Of a stretch of DNA of 64,000 bases, positions 57,501 through 64,000 are shown piece after piece. Within the stretch, counting starts at the first letter, position 1. Every line of letters starts with the position of its first letter. The position numbers were made by a program, and so were the translations under genes. The stretch spans positions 85,135,536-85,199,535 of the forward strand of contig OX328126.1 of NCBI GenBank assembly GCA_946811695.1, in the 5' to 3' direction. The notes under the pieces are model-generated. The model worked only from the letters and a program-made list of their open reading frames with translations. It did not search any database and had not been told where the DNA came from. This DNA comes from Gonocerus acuteangulatus (lineage: Eukaryota; Arthropoda; Insecta; Hemiptera; Coreidae).

Positions 57501-58033
57501 TAATGAACTAAGTGGATTCATAAGCAATGTCTCACTTCATGTCGAATGTGTTTAAACAACCTAGAATCAGTCCCGTAACAGGCCACGCGGGTCCTAGACT
57601 GTACAGTATTATATTTTTGCCACCTGATTATTGGAAAAGTTTTGTAATTTGAGAGATATGCCACATTTTGTGTTTCCCGAATTTTTATTGATTTATCTTT
57701 TGCGTGATGGGGTTGGCAATCTCTAGGGTACACAAAAATTTTTCTAATATAATAAAAAAATTGCCAAAATTGCTATTGGGCTGTCCAAGTTGACAAAAGT
57801 CCAATTGCAATTTCGACAAATTTCAAATTTGTGATTATATTACCAAATATTTAGCGAACTCTAAAGAGTACCAACTACGTCACGAAAAATATAAATCAAT
57901 GACAATTTTGAAAACACAAAATCATAAATAGTTTTCAATAATTTCATTCAGTTACTTTTTATTGCTTCTGGACTGGACAATGGATTCCCACAGAGGGCTA
58001 ATGAAAAATGAGTAATCCATAATTCACACAAGG

Positions 58034-58309
58034 GGGCGAGGTTAGCTCAGTGGTGAACTGGAGTACCCAGGTTCAAAACACGAGCGTGCACTAAAGATTT
58101 TTTCTTCTAGTGCTGTCGTTCGGGGGTTGAATTTGGGGTCCCAGATCGTCCCTAGGCTCACCCAATCTTTAATTAATTAGTTAATTAATTAATGGGTACC
58201 TGCAAAGGGGAAAATCAGGCGGCCGGAGCATAGTATTGATCACACTATCTCTCTAGTGTGCCGTATGGTCAAGAATCAGATACCTCTACAGTATTTTTTT
58301 TTTTTTCTT
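58034..58309 (+). mobile_element. SINE-C, full length with 14-bp TSD and oligo(T) end
   Basis: tRNA-like head with a perfect A box TAGCTCAGTGG and a weak B box AGGTTCAAAAC, body GGGGTCCCAGATCGTCCC, tail ending CAGTA then about 15 T. Flanked by TAATTCACACAAGG (58020-58033 and 58310-58323). The T-run on the sense strand, rather than poly(A), is unusual. Confidence 0.88.
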
Positions 58310-58323
58310 TAATTCACACAAGG

Positions 58324-59300
58324 TATTTGAGAGTAACAAAACTCCATTCCACATTTTTTTTTACAAAAGTGAGCCAATCGTTCAACCTATCCCCGAATAA
58401 ACTTCCACTTCATTTTCAGGGATTGAATGCTTACTAAATGTAGGAGTTTTCCTGTAAGAAGTGAATCAGTAGTCTGTTAAGGGGATGAGGAACAAATTCG
58501 CAAGAAACTTCTGATTCATCGTGAAAAAGAGAAGTGCGTTATTGGCTTCCAGAAAGTATCTTCTATCAATGGCTTTAGTGAATTAAATCACTGTTTTCTT
58601 AAAGGAAATGTTGTCTATTTTTTTTTTTTTGCTATGTAACTTAGCTTATAACATTTCCATAACAAACGATTGGACGATTTCTTTAACCAAGAAAATTGAT
58701 CGATCTGGTGAGGGGCTTACTCCGAGCAAACGTCCCAAAAATAGATTTTTCAGAAAATCTGGTTGTTTTTCCTTGTCGAATTCCTACAATTTTCTGACTT
58801 TTTAATAATATAACAGTTAAGGGCATGTTAATAATTTGGGTATGGAATAAACCCCTTCTTTCCTTTGTCAGAAATTAAATTGAAAATTAAGTCCTCCATT
58901 GGCACAAATGTTTTATATTCATCTATTTCAATTTTACTTTTTTCTTTTGGATTATTTTTTAAATATAATTATTCAAGAGAGAGAGCGACGTGAGGTAAAT
59001 ACTCAGTATGAATGTGGTAGTATCTGAGAATTTCATTAAGATGCCCTGAAAGATGGGGGACAATAGAATTCAGAGAGCTGATAAGTTGCCAGGAGGAATT
59101 CCCTCTCTCGGAAGCCCTGCACACTTCACGCTCTCATGAATATTTTCAGAAGTTAGTCAATCATGGAACTCAAACTTATCTCATCCTCAGATTAGGATCA
59201 ATATTACCTCTCGTTTTGTGATGTCAAAGAAACACTGAAAACACTATGGTAAATGCTAATACTATCTTGTGCGATCAAAATCAAATTCATTTTCTTGAAT
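58324..59300. other. intergenic, no gene seen
   Basis: No recognisable coding, RNA or element signature. Confidence 0.4.
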
Positions 59301-59306
59301 TTATAA

Positions 59307-59975
59307 ATCTATACCTATATATAAAAATCACGTGTCTGTGTGTTTGTATGTTTTTCTGTTTGTATGTTTTTTAGTTTGTTCCTTATACAAATCTACTTAT
59401 GTTTCTGTTAGATTGCTGATTTTTGCGTTTGATTCAGATTATGCGCCAAGTTATTGTTTATTATTCCATACAAATTGATTTTGGATAAATGTATATAATT
59501 TTTTTATTTTTTGTAAATATGAATAGTTGTTAGTTTTGTTTCTTAGTCAAAAATTTAGTCAAAAGGTCAATAGTTTTGTTCAAGAAAAATTGGCTACACT
59601 GAACCATTCAGATTGTGACGGACATTTTGAACCGACAGCCATTTATAATAATGTCTCAAATTTATTTGTTGATGTTCCTGATAATTAGAATAACTCGAAC
59701 TCATTGATGACTTTACATCATTATATAATCATGTAGTGCAGTTTATTTCAACAGTCACTGTCTAACTAAGGAGTGCTGGCCTTTCTTTGATAAGAGCTAT
59801 CTTACTCGCAAGCTTCTGCTGGCTGTTATGCCGAAGTGCTGATGTGCTGGCCTCTGCCGGTTACATTATGAACTATATAAATAAATTCACACCGTTTGGA
59901 CGGTGGAGAGACCTTGATACGGGGAGAGTCATAGACAGAAAGTAGGCGTAGCATGGCACACTGGGTAACAGCTAG
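59307..59975 (-). mobile_element. RTE-like non-autonomous retroposon
   Basis: Minus strand starts with AGCTGTTACCCAGTGTGCCA, passes TCAAGGTCTC...CCGTCCAAACGGTGTGAA, AAGGAACAAACTAAAAAACA and ends GTGATTTTTATATATAGG. Start and end phrases are those of RTE-type elements. No reading frame. Confidence 0.6.
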
Positions 59976-60073
59976 TGAACTGGGTTAATAAATAAATGAA
60001 TATTTTTTAATTCTCTATATCTAACGTTTTATATGGGAGATTAAAGTAATAAATAGAATTATGCTAAAATAAG

Positions 60074-60345
60074 TTTCAATTCTTCGAGAGAAAAAAATGG
60101 CGGCACTGTGACTGACGAACGGAAAACATCTTCTTTCACGGGCGATAATCTGCAGGCGGCAATATTTAATCTAGAACGAAAAACTAAAATTATTTCGGAA
60201 GAAGAAGGTTAAATCTAGTAAAGCACGTAGGAATTTTAAGAAATATTAATTTTTTCGAAAATTGTGAACACTTATTTATTTTCTATTAAAAAATCGGCCA
60301 TAAAATCGTTATAATTCAATTAATAAAAAAAAAAAAAAAATCCAA
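60074..60345 (+). repeat. dispersed element, copy 2
   Basis: Inverted relative to 15970-16440; shares CTGCAGGCGGCAAT, TAATCTAGAACGAAAAACTA and more. Confidence 0.65.
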
Positions 60346-60361
60346 CGTACTTTACAAGCTA

Positions 60362-60619
60362 ATATCGTCGTTACAAATGCAAAGTATCGAATGTGAAAAT
60401 CACCACTTTTCAGAGTGGAAAAGTATTTATTCATAACTTTTTTTCGGACAGTCAAATATTCGGCAGATTTGACCTTTTGACAGTGGAATACTTTCCCTTT
60501 AATAGAGTGAACTAAGATTCAAGAGTTTGCCGTACATAAGTCCAGCAGAAATTAGCAAAGATTGAAAATGGAAGATGCATTTTTTCACATTCGATACTTT
60601 GCATTTGTATCGACGATAT
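60362..60619. mobile_element. MITE family M1, copy 3
   Basis: ATATCGTCGTTACAAATGCA ... TGCATTTGTATCGACGATAT; 258 bp. Confidence 0.88.
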
Positions 60620-60716
60620 CATTAGGAAGCTCCAGTTTGAATTTGAAGTTGAATGGGCAAAAATTGCGGCAAAAAATATTTTATTTCATAATTATTATTC
60701 CACTGACCCTTTTCTT

Positions 60717-60718
<2 letters not shown>

Positions 60719-60789
<71 letters not shown>

Positions 60790-60820
60790 GGCGCATCTAC
60801 ATTTAGGTCATTAGCGCCGC
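60719..60820 (-). mobile_element. tail-only retroposon insertion with 11-bp TSD
   Basis: The minus strand has only GGCGCTAATGACC...GATGCGCCGT followed by about 69 A. CCTTTTCTTAA flanks it on both sides. It contains the common SINE tail and nothing of a SINE head. Confidence 0.8.
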
Positions 60821-60833
60821 CTTTTCTTAAATC

Positions 60834-61046
60834 TTCGTATTTTCGTGCCAGGCGTCAGTCTAGACGTGGTCGTATTGGCGGAAGGTTATCCTCCTCAGGT
60901 TGAGGCTGTAAGTTTTATATATGTAACTTTTTCCCCTGAAGAGGCACCAAAAAAGGTGTGAAACATGTAGGGACGTAATAAAGTTGGTGAAACTGTGTGG
61001 TGACGTTTTTATTATTTGTATTTCCGCCTAGCACGAAAATACGAAT
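60834..61046. repeat. inverted repeat enclosing HH3
   Basis: TTCGTATTTTCGTGCCAGGCG at the left is matched inverted by CGCCTAGCACGAAAATACGAA at the right. Confidence 0.65.
60932..60973 (+). ncRNA. hammerhead ribozyme motif HH3
   Basis: Stem I UCCC (60932-60935) pairs with GGGA (60970-60973). Core CUGAAGA 60936-60942, one unpaired G, stem II GCACC/GGUGU with an A6 loop, GAAAC, palindromic ACAUGU stem III, and cleavage triplet GUA ending at 60969. All required hammerhead elements are present. Confidence 0.75.
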
Positions 61047-61183
61047 ATTTGTTTGTATTAATTCTTCTGAAAAATTACCCAATACGTATATATTTTTCAC
61101 TTCTTCATATTTCTTTGTATGGCAGAGGGTCGATAAAGTAGTACACCATTCGTTTACTTCAACTACTTCATTTGAATATCCTT

Positions 61184-61224
61184 ACCCAACATGTTTCGTG
61201 CTTTGTGCGCACCTCATCAGGGTG
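61184..61224 (-). ncRNA. hammerhead ribozyme motif HH2'
   Basis: Minus strand: CUGAUGA, unpaired G, stem II GUGC/GCAC, GAAAC, ACAUGU and triplet GUU. Stem I has only two clear pairs. Inverted partner of HH2. Confidence 0.6.
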
Positions 61225-61258
61225 TGAGATCTTGCGAGAGGACTTAATAACAAGGAAA

Positions 61259-61299
61259 GCCCCTGATGAGGTGCGAACAAAGCACGAAACATGTCGGGC
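61259..61299 (+). ncRNA. hammerhead ribozyme motif HH2
   Basis: Stem I GCCC/GGGC (61259-61262 with 61296-61299) pairs perfectly. Core CUGAUGA 61263-61269, unpaired G, stem II GUGC/GCAC with loop GAACAAA, GAAAC, self-complementary ACAUGU, cleavage triplet GUC ending at 61295. Confidence 0.8.
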
Positions 61300-61442
61300 A
61301 AAGATTTCAAATAAAATAGTTTAAAAAAACGAATGGTCTACTACTTTATGGTAAAAAATAGAAAAAAATAAGAGGAAGTGAAAAATTTTATTTCTCTTAT
61401 CCTCTAACAAACAGACTCGGGTTTCTTGCTACAATATGCATA

Positions 61443-61586
61443 TATATGCATATACAGTGTATATTGTATATGCATAAACAGTGTATATTGTATATGCATA
61501 TACAGTGTATATTGTATATGCATATACAGTGTATATTGTATATGCATATACAGTGTATATTGTATATGCATATACAGTGTATATTG
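61443..61586. repeat. 24-bp satellite, six copies
   Basis: Unit TATATGCATATACAGTGTAT plus ATTG, with one substitution in the second copy (GCATAAAC). Each unit contains the palindrome TATATGCATATA. Confidence 0.97.
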
Positions 61587-61972
61587 TGAAAACTCAAGAT
61601 AACTAATTTATTTGATATTTTTAATTCCAGGCAGTTTTATATACATTCTTGATTATATTACCTGATTATTAAGTAAAATGGAGGCGATTTAGGACGTCAT
61701 ACCTCCTCGTATAAATAACTCGCTTTGAAGAGGAGTTTATTAACCTCGCTGATTATGGCATGCTTACAAACAGTAAAGCATTCTTGAAAGAATGGTTCGA
61801 TGCTTCAGGAATACCAACAGACCAGGCTAATGTCAAAAGGTTTTATACTGAACGAGAATATGCTGCACAAAAACGTACATATAATCATCGTATTTTTTTG
61901 CTCTAAATTTCAGTTTGGGCGCGTTATATTCAAACGTGTTATAACAAATTATTTTTTTTAATTATAGATGGA

Positions 61973-62184
61973 GACCCGATGGCCGTGAGGGTTAAGGCGT
62001 GAGCACTTAACACTCCGTGCCAAAGGTCGTGGGTTCGATTCCCACTAGGGGTGGTGGCTTTTCTTTCGAAAAAAAGAAAAGGCATCACCCCTATCCTGGC
62101 TAGAAAAGGGTGGTAACCTATAGATAACCCGTCCTAAAATTCGTAGTTAATAATAAATGGACGTTAAAATTTAAATAAATAAAT
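61973..62184 (+). mobile_element. SINE-B, full length with 13-bp TSD
   Basis: tRNA-like head with B box GGTTCGATTCC, body CATCACCCCTATCCTGGC, then GGGTGGTAACCTATAGATAA and an AAATAAATAAAT tail. Flanked by AATTATAGATGGA (61960-61972 and 62185-62197). Confidence 0.92.
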
Positions 62185-62244
62185 AATTATAGATGGAACA
62201 CATGAATGAATTTTTAAAAGATGCCTATTGATTAACCTACTAAG

Positions 62245-62846
62245 GCCAGGTGGCCGTGAGTGTTAAGTCGTGGGCACTTAACATTTTGTGCCAAGGGTCG
62301 TTTGTTCGATTCCCAGTATGAAATGATGGCTTTACTTTAGAAAAACGAAAAGGCATCAGCCCTATCCTGGCTAGAGACAGGGCCGCCACATGGTGGGGAC
62401 TGCCTCCCCTCCATGTGGCGGGCCCGGGCCGGGCCTCGCTAATTGGAAAAAAGTGTATAGGTTATGAGTTTGTAAAAAGAATGAGGTTTAGAAATATAGG
62501 CGGGCGTAGCCTATATTTATTTGAATTGGATCTATATTTTTTTAATGTACATAAACGACAAAACAAGTGCAGTCCCAGAATAGTATATTTCCTTAGGAGT
62601 CGTAATAAAACTACAAGTACCGAAAGTGACCTTTGCTGCACCGATTGTCGGCCTTTATTCTCATTTCGCTCAAAACTCAAAATGAAAATAATTTTAAAAT
62701 GCCCAAAGTCCTGTAGCAAAGTACTAGAATTTTCAGTCTGGCTCTGAGAAGTGGGGGCCCGGCTCTGAGAAGAATGGTAACCTATAGATAACCCGTCCTA
62801 AAGTTCTTAGTTGATAATAATGGACGTTAAAATATAAATAAATAAT
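62245..62846 (+). mobile_element. SINE-B interrupted by an M3 element
   Basis: Head and first body at 62245-62377, second body and tail at 62768-62846 (GGTAACCTATAGATAACCCG). CTACTAAG flanks the whole (62237-62244 and 62847-62854). Confidence 0.88.
62378..62767. mobile_element. hAT-like element M3, copy 2, nested in SINE-B
   Basis: CAGGGCCGCCACATGGTGGG to GGCCCGGCTCTG. Because the host SINE's normal sequence is known from neighbouring copies, the insert edges are well placed. AGAGA and AGAAG next to the ends may be a mutated duplication. Confidence 0.8.
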
Positions 62847-63074
62847 CTACTAAGAAATTACTAATTAAACTAAGGGGTTTCAGCCCCTTTCCAGGACCAT
62901 CAAAGGCATCGTGAGCTCTTGCTAGGAAAAGTTTGTACTGGGACCGAATTGCAATCAAATATGATGGTTTGAACCACTCACTACTAGACGGATAGACGGA
63001 TTGCGCTGTAAATACAAGCAATGGCGCTTGCGCGAGCTTTTAGGTGGGAAAATTCCCTATCACTCTCCGTTATG

Positions 63075-63335
63075 CATGGGCGTATATAGAAAATCATTTC
63101 GGGGGGGGGGGGGGGGGGCTGAGAGCATATGGTGGGTATAGAATACTAACAATCTACAACTTGGAATAGTTAGCCAATTAAAACGCTATTACACCCCCAA
63201 AAAAATTATTTTTTCTGAACTAAGTGATCTTATTTAATTTATTTCTAAGGCTTTTATGATATATAGTTTTACCGATTTCGGGGGGGCTGCAGCCCCCCTC
63301 AACCCCCCCCCCCCCCCCTCTTATATACCCCAATG
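63075..63335. mobile_element. hAT-like MITE M2, copy 3, perfect 8-bp TSD
   Basis: CATGGGCGTATATAG at the left, TTATATACCCCAATG at the right, CCGTTATG on both sides (63067-63074 and 63336-63343). Confidence 0.9.
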
Positions 63336-63600
63336 CCGTTATGTTCGGCCATTTGCAAACCCCCTTTAACAAAAGTTTACATGAAACAATATAAAAACTG
63401 ATTGTGTCTCGTTTAGGAGGTAGTGTTTAATGTTTATTACTACTTAGACCAAATCAGAGACTGAAAACAATTTATACTATAGCCTGTTCAAATAGATAAT
63501 TTAGTTCAACTGCGCATGCCCGAACTTCTGGGAGGAAATATTCCCGACGGTTCCACCCTTCTTAAATTCTCGTTTCAATAAATATCACGCAACGTGATAG

Positions 63601-63735
63601 ACTAAAGACGGAGAGCAGGGAAGGCTTTGGGAGATCGGGCAAGACACTAAAGACGGAGAGCAGGGAAGGCTTTGGGAGATCGGGCAAGACACTAAAGACG
63701 GAGAGCAGGGAAGGCTTTGGGAGATCGGGCAAGGC
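63601..63735. repeat. 45-bp tandem triplication
   Basis: Three units beginning ACTAAAGACGGAGAGCAGGG, identical except for one base near the end of the third. A single-copy relative exists at about 33225-33262. Confidence 0.97.
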
Positions 63736-63764
63736 AGTTAATATATAATGTCTATCAATACTTA

Positions 63765-63983
63765 TTTCTTTAAATTTTAACGTCCATTAATATTGACTAA
63801 GAATTTTAGGATGGGTTATCTATAGGTTACCTAGATAACCCATCCTTTTCTAGCCGTGATAGGGCTCATGCCTTTTCTTTTTACTAAAGAAAAGCCACCA
63901 CCACCCATGTTGGGAATCGAACCCACGACCTTTGGCACGTAGTGTAAAGTGCTTAGGCCTTAACGCTCACGACCACCGGGCCT
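63765..63983 (-). mobile_element. SINE-B (minus), near full length
   Basis: The minus strand has the tRNA head (GGTTCGATTCCCAACATGGG), body and TTAAAATTT tail. CTATCAATACTTA and CTATCAATATTTA at its ends are an almost perfect target duplication. Confidence 0.88.
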
Positions 63984-64000
63984 CCTATCAATATTTAGCC

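Larger units (their letters stand above)
61133..61349. mobile_element. head-to-head hammerhead inverted repeat
   Basis: Arms 61133-61224 and 61259-61349 match inverted (ATAAAGTAGTACACCATTCG against CGAATGGTCTACTACTTTAT). Each arm carries a hammerhead motif, and a 34-bp spacer separates them. No coding content. Confidence 0.8.

Noticed and set aside
61443..61586. CRISPR-like array
   Set aside because: The repeats are contiguous with no spacers, and the genome is eukaryotic.
61397..61597. Minus-strand open frame with an eight-residue repeat
   Set aside because: It is produced by the 24-bp satellite, which stays open because the unit length is a multiple of three. There is no sign of a gene.
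62415..62747. 110-residue open frame
   Set aside because: It lies inside the M3 element. The other copy is interrupted and the protein has no recognisable motif.

Overview
This is an AT-rich, repeat-dense animal genomic window, most likely from an arthropod or another invertebrate. The evidence is a split gene with many short exons and consensus GT-AG introns, a gypsy-type LTR retrotransposon, hAT, mariner and pogo elements, tRNA-derived and 5S rRNA-derived SINEs, and many foldback elements. I cannot name the species. There are no bacterial genes, CRISPR arrays or operons.

Layout. Positions 1-3717 hold the 5' two thirds of a gypsy-like LTR retrotransposon on the minus strand: one LTR, a primer-binding site, and gag-protease-reverse transcriptase-RNase H-integrase running off the left edge. 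It is broken by an in-frame deletion and a nonsense codon. Positions 5284-42207 hold, on the plus strand, 29 exons of a DOCK-D (zizimin, DOCK9/10/11) gene, a Cdc42-type guanine nucleotide exchange factor. All reading phases join cleanly and give 1674 codons plus a stop. The first roughly 400 residues, including the PH domain, lie upstream of the window. The introns are crowded with SINEs, MITEs, a mariner remnant, LINE tails, TA microsatellites and foldbacks. Positions 42208-64000 hold the 3' UTR and then about 21 kb in which I find no host gene, only repeats.

The only host gene is the zizimin gene: the DHR1 (C2-like) module binds phosphoinositides at membranes and the DHR2 module exchanges nucleotide on Cdc42/Rac-type GTPases. 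Everything else is mobile DNA. The most notable part is a set of repeats built as head-to-head inverted repeats whose arms carry hammerhead-ribozyme motifs. At least two are complete by eye (60932-60973 and 61259-61299), and several related or decayed ones occur near 28.25, 55.95, 61.19, 46.5 and 49.1 kb. The pattern resembles the hammerheads of Penelope-like retroelements, but here they sit in short elements with no visible reverse transcriptase.

A second theme is modular SINEs. A 5S rRNA-derived SINE shares its middle block with one tRNA-derived SINE family and its 3' tail with another, and tail-only insertions also occur. This suggests that one LINE machinery drives several SINE families. 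Several insertions are recent enough to keep perfect target-site duplications.
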